A DNA stretch of 64,000 nucleotides from Nymphalis io (GCF_905147045.1 NC_065894.1:7663501-7727500), one strand, 5' to 3'. Positions 25,833 through 37,876 are shown, numbered from the stretch's first letter. The notes: generated from the sequence alone by a model not told the origin. Made by a program: numbers and translations.

Positions 25833-26217
25833 GTCCTCCAGACCGATTTCGGCCACGCCGGCCAATCTCGAGAGATTAGCCAACTACGCAGGAGATATTA
25901 TAGTGCACAAGTGTGTGCACAAACACAGGTGCACTTTTTATTCCCTAATTCTCATAATCCGATGGGACGGCTATCCGACGCGACCAGAAAGAGTTCAGGC
26001 TCAGGACCAACGGCTTTATATGCTTTCCGAGGCACGGGAGTGTACACACTTCAAACTTCCAGACTCCGGGCAGCTATTGAGAATTTTCTGACAGAAAAAC
26101 CCAATAACTTTTTATTGGCACGACATGGGAATTGAACCCAAAATCTCCGGGTCTGCGGCCTTATATCAAGCCACTAGACCAACGAGGTCTTATATCAAGC
26201 CACTAGACCGACGAGGC
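25833..26217 (-). repeat. SINE-A copy, near full length, with a duplicated head
   Basis: It runs from gtcctccagaccgatttcgg (3-prime end) through the core to the complement of a tRNA-like head ending in cgaggc. Box B is readable as the complement of attgaaccca. The head segment is present twice, at 26160-26188 and 26189-26217. Two open frames of 86 and 74 codons inside it are repeat by-products. Confidence 0.93.
26160..26217 (-). repeat. 29-bp tandem duplication of the SINE-A box A region
   Basis: The units at 26160-26188 and 26189-26217 differ at only two positions (A/G and T/C). Each contains the complement of a box A-like tggtctagtgg. Confidence 0.93.
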
Positions 26218-27690
26218 TGTCATAATATATATAATGTAATAGACTAGTAAAGTATTGTAGATAGAATCAAAAAATAACGAGAACAAAGTAACGAGTTAAC
26301 TTATTCCGAATAATATAATTACTGACGCTTATGTTTTAGAATATCGCTTCAAATTATAATAATAAAACTGCACTGCAAGTTATAAGTCAATTATAAATTA
26401 TATTAATGTAATGGTAAATGTATTTATATTTATCGCACATTCTAAAACTTTTGAAATATTTTCTTAACATTCAAGACAAAACTTTGTAGAAAGGATTTTA
26501 ATTTTTAATTATTGTTACATTGTACGTACTTGTAGTTATTTTTATAGTGAAGTTTTGCTATAACCTAGTTTAATACGACTTTAAACACTTGGGAGTTGCG
26601 CAGTAAACTTCCTTTGCACATTAAAGATAAACGCTTGCATTGATAATCACAATCGGGTTATAACATCTAGGTTAGTTACTGCGGATTAATCTACACATAA
26701 CTCCCTGCAATTAAATATTAAAATAAATTATTCCCACTGGTGTATGCATAGACTATGAATGTAGATTTTTTTAAGTAAAGCATGAAAGGTTTTTTAATTT
26801 CCAAGATAACTTGTATCTATAGACGCTGTAGGCAACATATTAGCGATGTGTCCAAAGATAGAGTCAAAAAGTACTCAAAAATCCTTTCAAATTTATTCAC
26901 ATTTTATTTAACGTTGATCGTCGATGATGTGGAAACAAGAGCTCGTATTTATTAATTCGCAATGATATCCCGTTTAACAATGGAATTGCTATGAATTCTA
27001 CATTATTATTTAGATTTGAGAATTATTTACATTTTTTACAATTGTAATATATTTCTTACATTTTAAACTATATATAATACTCAAAATGACATTTAGACAA
27101 AAAATTTAGGTAACCAATTCAGTGCATTCAAATACATTTATGGTTGTAAAAATGGACCAAGTGACATTGCGGCGTTACTAATATACAAACCGAATGAATG
27201 TTAAAAAACGGTTCAATGATATCGACATTAAATGAAATATTTAAATTAAAAATAATTCATATTAGCAATTCATTATAAAACATAAACGCTAAAAAATATT
27301 CTATTCTGGTTCCGATACACGTTTTAATCTAATAATATATCCGTCCGCGCAATTTATAACCTGAGCCCATTAATGATCGAAGCCAAAAGTTTCATTGGGA
27401 AGTTAATTTAAAGATAAAAAACAACAAAATATTGACCGTCACTTCTCAATACTGGTAAAATTATTCTTAAAAGGTGTCATGACAATATGACATGCTTAGT
27501 AATAATACCAGGAACAGGCATAAAGGTGTTATCCGACTATACAGGATAAGGGTTACTACCTGTTTTGTGTAAATGTACACACTTACATAACACAATCACG
27601 GTTATTAAACTGTTCAAAAATGATCAATTTTTAATTTCCACGAATAATCTTTTAGGAATCTTTGTGTGCCGCCAAAGACTAGTTAGTATA
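26218..27690. other. AT-rich stretch, nothing recognised
   Basis: No supported gene, RNA or repeat copy. Confidence 0.6.
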
Positions 27691-27728
27691 AAACTAGCGA
27701 CTTTTTGGGTACACACGGCTCGAAACCA

Positions 27729-27765
27729 CCTCTCCCCTCCTCCTGACTAAAATGCAAAATTTACT
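27729..27765. repeat. Short dispersed repeat shared with 29249-29283
   Basis: cacctctcccctcctcctga followed by ctaaaatgcaaaattt recurs with few changes at 29249-29283. Only this core is clearly shared. A 61-codon plus frame ends inside it. Confidence 0.7.
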
Positions 27766-28054
27766 TCGACAATACATATTTGTATTAAAATAAAACTAAA
27801 ATGAATATTTAACCAAATTGTTGTGTAATACATATGAGAAATACATTTAAGAAGCTACGTATGTGTCGGATACAATTTGACGTAATGTATATTCACTTAT
27901 CCGCGAGAGAGTCAATTGTTTATAAATATAACATTATTTTTCTTTAAAGAATGAGTCATTTGCTCAGCAGGGTGATATTCACGGCGTGCAATAATTATTA
28001 ATTAACAAAGAAGACGCTTTATGTGAAATCGATAATGACAATGGCCTTTTTTTT

Positions 28055-28262
28055 ACAACCCACTTACTAAGTATTCTAACACAAAATTAATATTTTATAA
28101 CTTTTTGTTTGAAGGGTAAGCTAGTCTGCAATTACAGACAAGGCACATACCATGTAAAATACTCATAAGTCGATGTAACAAATTTTTACTTTTACATTAC
28201 CAGTGTCTATGGGTGAAGATGACCACTTACTATTACAGCCATTTGCTTTCCTATTTATCTGA
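28055..28262 (+). repeat. Old SINE-C copy
   Basis: Diverged pieces in SINE-C order: cccacttactaagtattctaac, tttgtttgaagggtaagctag, gcaattacagacaaggcacat, agtgtctatgggtg, gaccacttactattacagcc and tttcctattt. The 5-prime start is lost. Confidence 0.65.
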
Positions 28263-29089
28263 ATAGTATAAATTGTTAAGTATTTTTAGTATCAAAGCTT
28301 ATTATAATTACCTTAATATTGCCCTTTGTCATTGCTTCCATAACATTAGCATACTAATATTAAATTTATATCTTCGGGAAGTTCGAAATTGAAGATTTTT
28401 AATATTACATTTCAAACATCTGTTAGAGAGAAAAAAACGTTTTGGCGTTCGAATCAAACTAACTCCGAAAAGTTTAAGTAGTCACATGTGGAGACCGAAT
28501 GAATACATGTTTATCTACCTGCTCACTTTGATAGTAATAATTATGAGTGGAGAAAAATATACCTTATCGTATAAGATATTTAATCTATTTTATATTGTAA
28601 ATAAAACGAAACCTTTTTTTAATTATTAGGCTATTATAATTGCATTCATTTTAAACTCATATATTATTTAACTTATTACAAAAAGTTGTTATGCAAGTTA
28701 AATCATTATTTAAATACGAAGTTAAATGGTCATTAATATTTAAATGAAAGTGCCTAAAGCAATGTCACCGATACATAGTTTATAAGTTAAGAAATGAAGT
28801 ATCTACCATGTTTTATTTATTCAGGCCCGGTCTTGCAACCACCGGTTATTTCTTAACAAGTTCTCTCATCGAATAAATTCTATGTATTTGACTTATCTCC
28901 CTTATCAATCGTTTCAAAACACGCTCCGGTTAACAAACACCAAACAAGTCCCACTTACTCAAATTATTTAAGAATCGAAGATTTATTTAATCATTTTATT
29001 GTAAGAATCAACCAATATCGAAGTTTTCCAGAAATATATATAAATATACAACAATTACGTATTTTAACATATAACTACAAGTACAAAAC
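28263..29089. other. AT-rich stretch, nothing recognised
   Basis: No supported feature. Confidence 0.6.
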
Positions 29090-29300
29090 TGACGTTACAA
29101 ACTTCACTTCTCGGTTCGCGAGATCGTCAAACCGTACCGCGGGTACGACGGGATGTACAACCGCCCCTCGCCGAGGGCTAGAAGCTACTGAATTGACGTG
29201 GACTAGCGCGAATGCCACAGGCTGATTTCACAATGAAAGCTCGGAAGCACCCCTCCCCTCTTCTGACTAAAATGCACAATTTAAAAAAAAAAAAACTTAT
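29090..29300. other. GC-rich patch ending in a dispersed repeat
   Basis: The part at about 29107-29200 is unusually rich in CG dinucleotides for this window (gttcgcgagatcgtc, accgcgggtacgacggg). It is followed by the short repeat core shared with 27729-27765 and an A run at 29283-29296. This could be a recent retroposed piece with an A tail or a regulatory CpG-rich site. The 61-codon minus frame is not convincing. Confidence 0.4.
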
Positions 29301-31722
29301 AAAAGAATGCAAGAAGCACAAGTAACTACAATTGCCCACTTGGACGTTGAATGGTAGACCCATTCCACCTCGTTTGTTTGCTTTCTAATGAGCACTCGAA
29401 AGGACGCTATCTGTGGATGTTTGTTTCTCCGACTGTAGTTTATCTGTACTCTGTTTCTCTGTATCTATTACACAGTCGACAAGAAAACTTTTAACTGCTA
29501 ATGCAGACTGAAGGGTATAACAAATCGTTATTGAATAACTTTCTTTATAAAATTTTAATAAATAATACAAATATTATAAGCAAATAATAAAAATAATGAT
29601 TCCACAAATACTATTAAAATTGTTGCGCTAGATTAAATTCTTGCGCTTCAAATATACAGACGGCTGCAAGTGCTCGAAGAAGTTCAGCACAATTTGAATT
29701 CAGACGATTCAGAATTATTCTGATCTAGGTGATAAAAGTTAGAGAAGTTTGATAACTTCATGTTTAAAATACCAAACATTTGAACTTGATGTATATTTAT
29801 AAACATACAATCAAGCATTTCGTAGTGAATACGCTTGTTATGTAAATTTCCAGAAAAAGAAAATATATATTCGAAACAAAGTTTTTGTGGTAGTGACAAC
29901 AAATATTGTGAATGTGAATTTAAACTACGTACCTCTTATTGCCAAAAAATGAATATTAGAACTTCAAAGTGATCTATATACATCCAGTGTTGATTTCAAA
30001 GGCGGCCACATTTATTGTGGCATGCGAATCCAAAGGTGTTCCACTTTGTGCAAATTGAATAGCCGAGAAGCGAGCGACAAGCGCCCACACCTGATCGTAA
30101 ATCAGATAATTCTAGACAGAGCAAAAAGGAAAAACGGCCGTAATAACCAAAGAAAAAGGTCGACTTTTACTATTGTAATCATATATACTGTATCTATAGT
30201 ATGCCCGAGAATGTGCTATTGAGAAAAGGGTGCTAGCAGATAAGGGCTTTATCGATGCATAAAGTATGTTATTATGAACTTTGTCGGCCGCTCCTAGACG
30301 TGTCTAAACGAGGAATGTTACCCTATTCACCGTGGTATTTTTGACATCTCTTTATTTACACTTGTCGTTAATTTCACGGTTGTCGTATAAATCAAGACGG
30401 TTGTACAAAAAAGATTCACTTTTGAACACATGCAGACTTCGAGATTGATTAAATATATATTAATTACCATTCAAATATAAGCAGCGTAATTACCTGAAAT
30501 AAGAAAAAAAAATATTAGTTTTAATATTTAGAAGCTCATATAATATAGTTACACCACATAACTGACAGTTGATATGTCTATGATAGCTGAATATAGATAA
30601 TATGTTTTAATTTCTTTAACACTTCAACAATACAGTTGAGATATTTTTCCTAAATTTGGAAATAATACGACCAACGCATATATTAGTTACAAATTGTTCA
30701 AGATTTTGTTCAGAGAAAAAGCTTAGTAATAAAAAGACACTTTTTTATATGATTTCAAATATTGCCATGTTTAAATGTTATGACGCCACGAATAAGAAAC
30801 GTCAATCTCTCTTAGTAAAGTACCCTCATTACATTGCCGTCTGCCGTCCCTATATTGTCTCACATTATGTGTAGACGGAGGCCATTTCACACAAAGGTCT
30901 TCGTACAATCAACTAAGTTATGTCATTTAAAATGCAAATTCAGGGCCGTGAAACAAATTGAATAGGAAATCTGTTTTACCTTAAATACCTTACTATATAA
31001 TAACGAGCATTCATTGCTTAATAAATTGTCAAGTATTTTTAATACAAATATCTAATACGTTTATGCGAATAAAGAGAAAAATGTTCCTATTATTCCTATT
31101 CCCATTGCTTGAAAAGATTTTTTTTCATTTCAATAATAAACGTTCGAATCAAAGTACTCCATGTTATATGAAATGTCTAATTAATTAAAATATCTTTGAT
31201 ATATTTTTAATGTAAGTATAATCCACAAAATATTATCTTTACCAACTTATCGAAATCGTAAAAAGTTTTATTTTAATTTGCACAGACCTGTTTGAGGGTT
31301 TATGACGAAAAATCCAACATTTGCCCGACTGTAAAACAAATTTTATGGCCAGTAATATTGAAGCTTATTCGCAACGATTAATAATAAATCTACCTAAACC
31401 ATTCCATGACAAGAAAATTAAAATATATTTTTAATTGAAATATTGTTTAGTTATTGAGTCAATATTTCTGGATATATATAGATGGTTTTAAGATAAGGAC
31501 ATGAGTATCACAAAGAGTACCTTTTAAACAGTTTAATTAGCAACGCGCGAAGTGACATCGGATAGATGCAGTCACTACATTACATAGATAACTTATTGTA
31601 AAGCCCGTACATAATATACAAACAAAGATATACCAAGGAACATAAAAAACTTTATTAATCTTCATCAATCTTTCGATGCTTTTGGCCTTAAATTAAGCGT
31701 AGTATAATCTCTTTTAGGCTAC
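29301..31722. other. AT-rich stretch, nothing recognised
   Basis: Short open frames at 29684-29902 (minus), 30022-30222 and 30656-30874 (plus) show no motif or splice context. A higher-GC patch lies at 30000-30150. Confidence 0.55.
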
Positions 31723-32018
31723 TTTTTTTTTTTTATAGAATAGGAAGGCGGACGAGCATATGGGCCACCTGATGCTAAGTGGTCACCAAACGCCCTTAGA
31801 CATTGGCATTGTAAGAAATGTTAACCATCGCTTACATCACCAATGCGCCACCAACCTTGGGAACTAAGATGTTATGTCCCTTGTGCCTGTAATTACACTG
31901 GCTCACTCACCCTTTAAACCGGAACACAACAATACCAAGTACTGCTGTTTTGCGGTAGAATATCTGATGAGTGGGTGGTACCTACCCAGACGAGCTTGCA
32001 CAAAGCTCTACCACCAGT
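31723..32018 (-). repeat. SINE-C copy, full unit, minus orientation
   Basis: A T run, then tatagaataggaaggcggac through ctaccaccagt. Both ends match the other full copies and the internal sequence is close to that at 9234-9530, so it is a young copy. Confidence 0.92.
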
Positions 32019-32139
32019 AAACTACTTACCATTAGGTGGTCAGTTTCTTCACATTAATATCATCACTAATATAATTTCGATAAAAGCCTTGAGCCCAGTA
32101 GTTAGACGAGGCCTAATTTGTGTATATGTTTTGTGTTTG

Positions 32140-32273
32140 TGTATGTGAAGGAAAACATCGTGAGAATACCTGCATGTGGCGAATGATAAATTGAACCAGG
32201 GTGGTTGAGTAAGCTCCAAACCCCTCAATAAGGAGAGGAGGCTTTAGGCCTGCAGTGGGACATTTACAGGCTT
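32140..32273 (+). repeat. Partial SINE-B copy, plus orientation
   Basis: gtgaaggaaaacatcgtgag, cctgcatgtgg, gtaagctccaaacccctc, gagaggaggctttaggcc and cagtgggacatttacaggct follow the SINE-B body order on this strand. The tRNA-like head is missing and there is a deletion between about 32195 and 32210. Confidence 0.82.
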
Positions 32274-33060
32274 TAATTTACTTTTTTTACTTTTATATTC
32301 TGTACGACTTTTATAGCTTTATAATATTTCTATAAATGTATATTTTATTTTAACCGGTTACAATACTGATACTTTAGTATTTGTTTTCTGTTGTATGTTT
32401 GTTTTATTTAAAAAAAAAAACAGATTTACGATTTAGTTTTAAAAGGACACAATTTCCCGTAAAGGTATTTTTTGAACGAAAATTAACTGAAAATGTTGTA
32501 TATACTGAAATATTATAAGTCTACTCTTAGTGATTTCTTTAAGTTATAAGCATTTCATAAATCATTAATATATAAACTACTAGCTGTGCCCTCGGCGAAA
32601 TAATAAATTGATTTCATTTATTAGAAATTTCAAGTAGGGCCAAAGTTTTTTTTTGTAAATCCTGACATATTCAATCTGTTTACCAAGCGCCCCTTTCTCG
32701 GTATATTCTCAATGTTTTGTTTTTTTTTCTCACCATTCTTGGGAAACCTAATGACCCTGTCTTTAAATGAGCAAAAAGTTAATGGCATACAAAGAAAAAA
32801 ATAATGGTGTTTCTAGGAAAATTATTTTTGAAAAATAAACTATTTTATCACGATGGTTAGTTATAAGAATGCGTCTAGCTTCGAAGTGTGAAGGATACAG
32901 GAATGAAGATTTTGCATAGCAATAATCGATAATACTAATGTAAAATATTTTATGTCTAGGTATGTAACAGAATACATCAATGGTGTAATATAATCTATGT
33001 CTCTGATTAATGTTATATTGTTTAGTGCGGCCATAATCTAAATATATTATTAAATAGTAT
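32274..33060. other. AT-rich stretch with a repeat D-like start
   Basis: actagctgtgccctcggcga at 32579-32598 resembles the start of repeat D, but the following sequence does not continue it. Otherwise nothing is recognised. Confidence 0.45.
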
Positions 33061-33063
33061 ATA

Positions 33064-33138
33064 CAGTAACAGTAACAGTAACAGTAACAGCCTGTTAATG
33101 TTAGCAGTGGGACATTAACAGGCTGTTACTGTTACTGT
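33064..33138. repeat. Palindrome of two SINE-B tails
   Basis: CAGTAA-type units (33064-33090) run into cctgttaatgt, a 10-base loop tagcagtggg, then acattaacaggctgttactg. The 27-base arms 33075-33101 and 33112-33138 are exact reverse complements. The right arm plus loop (gcagtgggacattaacaggc) is a normal SINE-B 3-prime end, so the left arm is its mirror. Confidence 0.92.
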
Positions 33139-33299
33139 GAATTATTTTGTGATCTTTTAAAAAAAAGTAAAATTGCATATTTAGGACAAAATACTAGACG
33201 AGATAAATAAGTATTAATTAATAAGAATATCTGAGAGATTTGTTTATGCTAATTCTTTCATAAAAGTTACTGAGGATCGAACAGATATCATAAATAAAT

Positions 33300-33625
33300 A
33301 ATTATTGTGAATTGCGGCACAGCGCTGCATCAAAGCGTCGCGACATTTATTATGCGCGCTATAACTAGTCGTTTGTTATCTGGCAAACAATGTCGACAAT
33401 TTTAGTGACGTGATTGTGAACTGACTGAAGAATTTACCACATATCCGCCGCGCCGCTAACGATATCGAATTAGAAGCAACAAAGCGGCGACGCACGTCAG
33501 AATATTCCCTGGGGACAACTATACTAGGCCGCACCGCACTGTTCCTCCACCGCGATGTTGCAATGCGACTTTGGTCAAATAAATAAATAGAAAAGATATT
33601 TGCCATTACGATGTTGTGCCGCTCC
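33300..33625. other. CG-rich patch with a 76-codon minus frame
   Basis: This patch has many CG dinucleotides (gcgtcgcgac, ccgccgcgccgctaacg, ggcgacgcacg) against an AT-rich background. A minus frame from ATG 33606 to 33376 has a fair start context but no recognisable motif and many arginines typical of random GC-rich sequence. It may be a promoter or CpG-rich regulatory region or an untranslated exon. I cannot decide. Confidence 0.4.
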
Positions 33626-34146
33626 TACCGATTTTTACTTCTAATTATGAAAAAGTAATCCTATTTAAACAAAACGCTTCCTAAACGCTGTGTATAACAT
33701 TGGACGTCTAACATTATGGGGTTGTTACTTATGGACTGGGCTATTGGTTAGAACAGCAATCCAATCTTTATTTATCACTCGTTGGAATTCGGAAGATCTC
33801 AAAAATGTCAGTAAGCGAGACAGGTCCTCGATAGCCCTTAACCCTTATCAGGGACTTTATGGAAAGCAGACGTTTCTGGAACCACTTAGAAAAATCGTGG
33901 ATAACGGAGAATGGCGCCGATTTAAAAGGATCTTATACCCGTTACCGTTTTTAATGCTATTAGTATCGGCTTTGAAATTTAAAAAAGGTATTAGGATTAC
34001 TTTCTTATTGACGAAAGAATCACTATAGAAATTACAATTTTTATTTTTATATTAACAGAATAATTACGGAAATTTTAAACGATAACTGTGTGATTTTACA
34101 ATAAAATAAAAACTCATATAGGTTTTATTTATTTTATAGGTGTAGT
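33626..34146. other. Stretch with an unrecognised 112-codon plus frame
   Basis: The open frame at 33690-34028 starts at a GTG codon in the given frame and includes a hydrophobic patch near its end (LPFLMLLVSAL). I see no family motif, no splice sites and no neighbour that supports it, so I leave it uncalled. Confidence 0.4.
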
Positions 34147-34312
34147 ACTAGTGTCCACCCGCGGCTTCGCCCGCGTGAGAGGAGAGATGTTAGGTACCAT
34201 ATTTTGTCCTTTTTTGTACCCCTTACAACCTGTTTGCAAAATTTCATTATGATCAGCTGAGTAGTTGACGCGTGAAAACATAACAAACAAAATCATTTAT
34301 GCATTTATAATA
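34147..34312 (+). repeat. Dispersed repeat D copy, plus orientation
   Basis: It opens with ccacccgcggcttcgcccgc and continues through tttgcaaaatttcattatg and gctgagtagttgacgcgtga to aatcatttatgcatttataatat. This is the clearest copy of the family. It has no tRNA-like head and no open frame. Confidence 0.75.
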
Positions 34313-34423
34313 TAAGAAAATATTCTTGACTTTCAGTAAATACATATAAAAAGCTAGTCTCTTTGTCAGACCAGCCGAAAAATATCAAATAGCAATACGT
34401 GTGTTACTATGAATAATGTATGT

Positions 34424-34618
34424 TACTACGAATCGGTTCGAAGGTCGAGTGAGCCAGAGTAACTACGCGCACATAGCATTAAAATTTCTAAGGTCGATAG
34501 CGCAGTGGCGATGTAAGGGGTGATTAATATTTCGTACAGTGTCAATGTCTATGGGTGGTGGTGACCACTTACCATCAGGTGGCCCGTTTAGTATTCTGCT
34601 ATCCTATTTTAAATAACA
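34424..34618 (+). repeat. Old SINE-C copy
   Basis: Pieces in SINE-C order: ttactacgaatcggttcgaaggtcg-like start, gagtgagccagagtaactac, gcgcagtggcgatgtaag, gtgtcaatgtctatggg, ggtgaccacttaccatcagg and a decayed A-rich end. The 5-prime third is lost. Confidence 0.75.
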
Positions 34619-35050
34619 AAAATGTTGCCGCGCTTGTCAGCTTTAAAAATATGCAAAGAAAAAAATATCATAGAAAACCCCACAACGTTACTCTTGTTTG
34701 AACAGTTTTTATGATAGGAATTTTAACTTGGACCGTTGTGTGTTAGAACTATGTCGAATTTACTCTCTGAGAATTTAATATCAAGTCCTAGCCAAAGGTT
34801 TTGTTAGGTTGACGTAACAAAGTTCTAAAATGGAATATTTTTCATATACTCATGTCATATTTTAGTAGAAATTGTTTGTTAGTATATAGTATATAGTTTA
34901 ATGGGAGTTTAGATTTAAAAAATATTGAATTTATAAAAATTCTTATTTTAAAATATAATTTATATATTATTATGACGAATACATGAAGTGATTTCTCGCG
35001 GGGAATTTATTCTTAATTAATACCTAGTGTAATATATTGACGATATACGC
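34619..35050. other. AT-rich stretch, nothing recognised
   Basis: No supported feature. Confidence 0.6.
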
Positions 35051-35164
35051 AAGATGGCTGGCAGCGGTTGGAGATTAAGAGCTGAAAATCGAGCTCAGTG
35101 GCGTGCCATTGGAGAGACCTATGTCCAGCAGTGGACGCGAAAAGGGTGATGATGATGATGATGA
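35051..35164 (+). mobile_element. RTE-type LINE 3-prime end with (TGA) tail
   Basis: The frame from 35051 to the stop TGA at 35147-35149 reads a basic C-terminus with ENRAQWRAIGETYVQQWTRK, the kind of ending I associate with RTE-clade LINE proteins of Lepidoptera. The stop merges into a run of about six TGA units ending at 35164, fitting the short simple-repeat tails of that clade. Everything upstream is missing, so it is a severely 5-prime-truncated copy. The family assignment is from memory of the motif. Confidence 0.75.
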
Positions 35165-35578
35165 CCTAATATCAATCTTACCTATAAATGAAAGTTCAAT
35201 TAATTATGCATTTTTTATTTCACATTATTGATTAACTAATGTAAATTGGACCTAATACATGAAATAATTAACACTGAATTTGTTTAAGCATCTATCTTCT
35301 TTGTAATAAAAAATGAAATGAAAGTATTTTTAACAATATTTTATAAAATTAAGGATACATATATATTTCTTACGTTGTATACTATTCCTACTTAAAATAC
35401 TAAAAATAATCGATGTACAAAAAATTGTACAGTCAAAACTTTCTGAATATGCATTCGCCATTTTATAAAAAAGGTTTTAAATGTAAAGTATGTCTCAACA
35501 TATTTATTTTTCCGTCTCTCGTGTTTATGTGCTGTCAAGAAAGTCAGAATATATATAATAAATAAATAACAGAAAATT
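35165..35578. other. AT-rich stretch, nothing recognised
   Basis: No supported feature. Confidence 0.6.
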
Positions 35579-35615
35579 AACGTTATAAACGTTAATACGT
35601 ACGTTTTATAACGTT
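35579..35615. repeat. 11-bp inverted repeat at a SINE-B target
   Basis: aacgttataaa (35579-35589) and tttataacgtt (35605-35615) are exact reverse complements. The right arm overlaps the left target-site duplication of the SINE-B that follows. Confidence 0.85.
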
Positions 35616-35873
35616 TATTTAAAAAGCCGAGATGGCCTAGTGGTTAGAACGCGTGTATCTTAACCGATGACCGGGCAAGGACCACTGAATTTTCATGTGT
35701 TAAATTTGTGTTTTAATTCTTTATAATTCATCTCGTGCTTGAAGGTGAAGGAATTTTACCAACTCTCATTGGAGCAGCGTGGTGTAATAAGCTCCAAAAC
35801 GTTCTCGTCAAAAGGGAGAGGAGGCCTTAGCCCAGCAGTGGGACATTGTGTTACTGTATAACGTTTTTTTAAA
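35607..35873 (+). repeat. Complete SINE-B insertion with 17-bp target duplication
   Basis: The element (35624-35856) starts with the tRNA-like head gccgagatggcctagtggtt (35626 on, box A readable), passes a damaged box B, and ends gcagtgggacattgtgttac. Flanking 17-mers at 35607-35623 and 35857-35873 differ at one base (A versus T at position 11). This defines both ends of the family and shows insertion by retroposition. Confidence 0.93.
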
Positions 35874-36764
35874 TAAAGACCTAATTATTACTATTTTCTA
35901 ATTCATTTTCGATTACAATATAATAACTGAATATTCTTATTTATTATTCCTTAATTATTATTCCTTAATACCGCAAACGCGATCCGTTATTTGAATCAAT
36001 GTACAATATGTAAAATAATTACTATTTATTTATACGATAACTAAATTATTATGTTATAAATACATTTAAAAGGAACTGGTATCATTAAAGTTAATTTCGA
36101 TAAGTTGTGTGTTAATCACTCTCAAATATAAAATATTATAGAATAAATTTATTAATTAGTTGAAAGGAAACGTCTGCTTCATATGAGAAATATATATTAA
36201 TTATATATGAATACTTATACAGAGATATATATTGTTCTGTGATGTGTAAACAGATCGCAGTCCGTGAAAAGTGGTCATGTGTGTGATACCTGTATAATGT
36301 CAATGCGCTGTCAGACGTGAAACCGTGGTTTGTTCCTTTAATTAAACGCACTAAGTCATCCTTGACACTGAATACTACACAGCAATATCGCCGAGACGCT
36401 AGCAACGTCACAATGGTATGGAATCTATTCAATTAATCGTTAATTAAATTAAAAGAGAATTTAAAGTTAAATTGAAACGTCAAAGTATAATTATTTTCTA
36501 GAATTCTTCTTAAATTGTTACTCGTAAAGATAAAAAATCATTCGGAGAATTTTCTTTGATGAAATAAAATATTTTATTCAAAATTCTTTCTATCTTTCAG
36601 ACTGTATATATTTTTGTGTGGTCGTAAAGTTAAACGCTCTGGTATTTTTCCTTCGTATCAGTTTTAAAGGATCTCAGTCGTAGTAAAACCTTATTACAAT
36701 GCCATAACATACAGTCACCGTAGTTTTATTTTGAATGTGCGTCTGAAATATATTATTTACAAGC
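35874..36764. other. AT-rich stretch, nothing firmly recognised
   Basis: A 98-codon minus frame at 36136-36432 has no motif. Nothing else is supported. Confidence 0.5.
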
Positions 36765-37060
36765 TGAACCCGCAACTTTGCAGACAAAGTACATATTTCA
36801 CTATTGTTATGGCGACGGATTGAAGTGATTTTTACAATGGATACATTTTCAACTTCAAAATAGAACTAGCACTCAAACCTTCACACCCACTTTTACCCCA
36901 TCGATGGGTAAATTAAAAAAAAATGGATATAATGATAGGTGTCCATCCTTGGGGTTGCAACTTCCTACTTAATTTCATCAAAAACGTTTCAGTTCGCCGT
37001 AAAAGCGTAATAGACAGACGGATAAATTTACTTGTATCTATAATAATGGTATAGATTAAC
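36765..37060 (+). repeat. Dispersed repeat D-like remnant
   Basis: gctgaacccgcaactttgca at 36761-36780 and tttcatcaaaaacgtttcag, cgtaaaagcgtaatagacag at 36973-37015 follow the order of the repeat D family. The middle is diverged. Confidence 0.55.
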
Positions 37061-37772
37061 AAAGTTCCTTTGCAGCAATAGGTTCTACCGAATGTAACCA
37101 ACGATAAGCTTAGTAGTTACTCTTTTCAACAAACCATATTGGATTCTCGTATTTATATATACAATTCCATTTATATGTATAGTATACATATACATATATA
37201 CATTGTATACTTTAAAATCTTTTACTTGTATAGAAAAAAAATATTTCCAATATAAGTAACCAGTATTGAAGACGTAAAATAATAATTTATTATCTACCTA
37301 AGCATTACAAGTATATAAATACTTTAAGTTGCAAAATACTTTGAGACACAAATACACAGCATTTAAGTCTCATAGTGCTAATTGTGATTTATGGAATTAC
37401 CCGTGGTACAGGTGTGGTCGTATGTAGGTTTCACTCGAGTACGAGTATATCAGGATTATATTATGTTCTCGAAACACGCAACGTTGAATTCAAAACCACA
37501 AACTTTGTGGTCGGTACATTGTGATTATAGCCACATACAAAATTAAAACCCTCTTATGTTGTCATTATAGGCTTTAAATGTAAATGTTTCAAATAGCATA
37601 ATTAGAGAGCGATGGTAATTATCCGTATAAGTCCATATTGTGGTAGGTATCATTGTAATTTTAACTAACTAAAAAATAAACCGATTGACTTTATATTTTA
37701 TTAATTAATCACATTTAAATTTTGTTACAAATATCTGTTTACTTTTGTATTAATTATTATATGATTTCGATT
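37061..37772. other. AT-rich stretch with small palindromic patches
   Basis: An alternating ATAC/GTAT patch lies at 37153-37209. No gene is seen. Confidence 0.55.
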
Positions 37773-37876
37773 GCCTCGATTGTCTACTGGCTGACAACCC
37801 GAGGTACTGGGTTCAAACCCCGAGTCGGATTATTAAATGTTATTGGGTTTTTCTGCCGAGAATTTCAGAAAATCAT
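37773..37876 (+). repeat. SINE-A head, body truncated
   Basis: The tRNA-like head gcctcgattgtctactggct has a box A-like segment at about 37780-37790 and a strong box B (gggttcaaacccc, 37809-37821 approximately). It joins the body at attgggtttttctgccgaga and stops near 37876. The anticodon-arm region differs from the head at 62323, so this may be another subfamily. Confidence 0.82.

Noticed and set aside
33690..34028. 112-codon plus frame as a gene
   Set aside because: It starts at GTG, lacks motifs and has no splice signals or neighbours in support.
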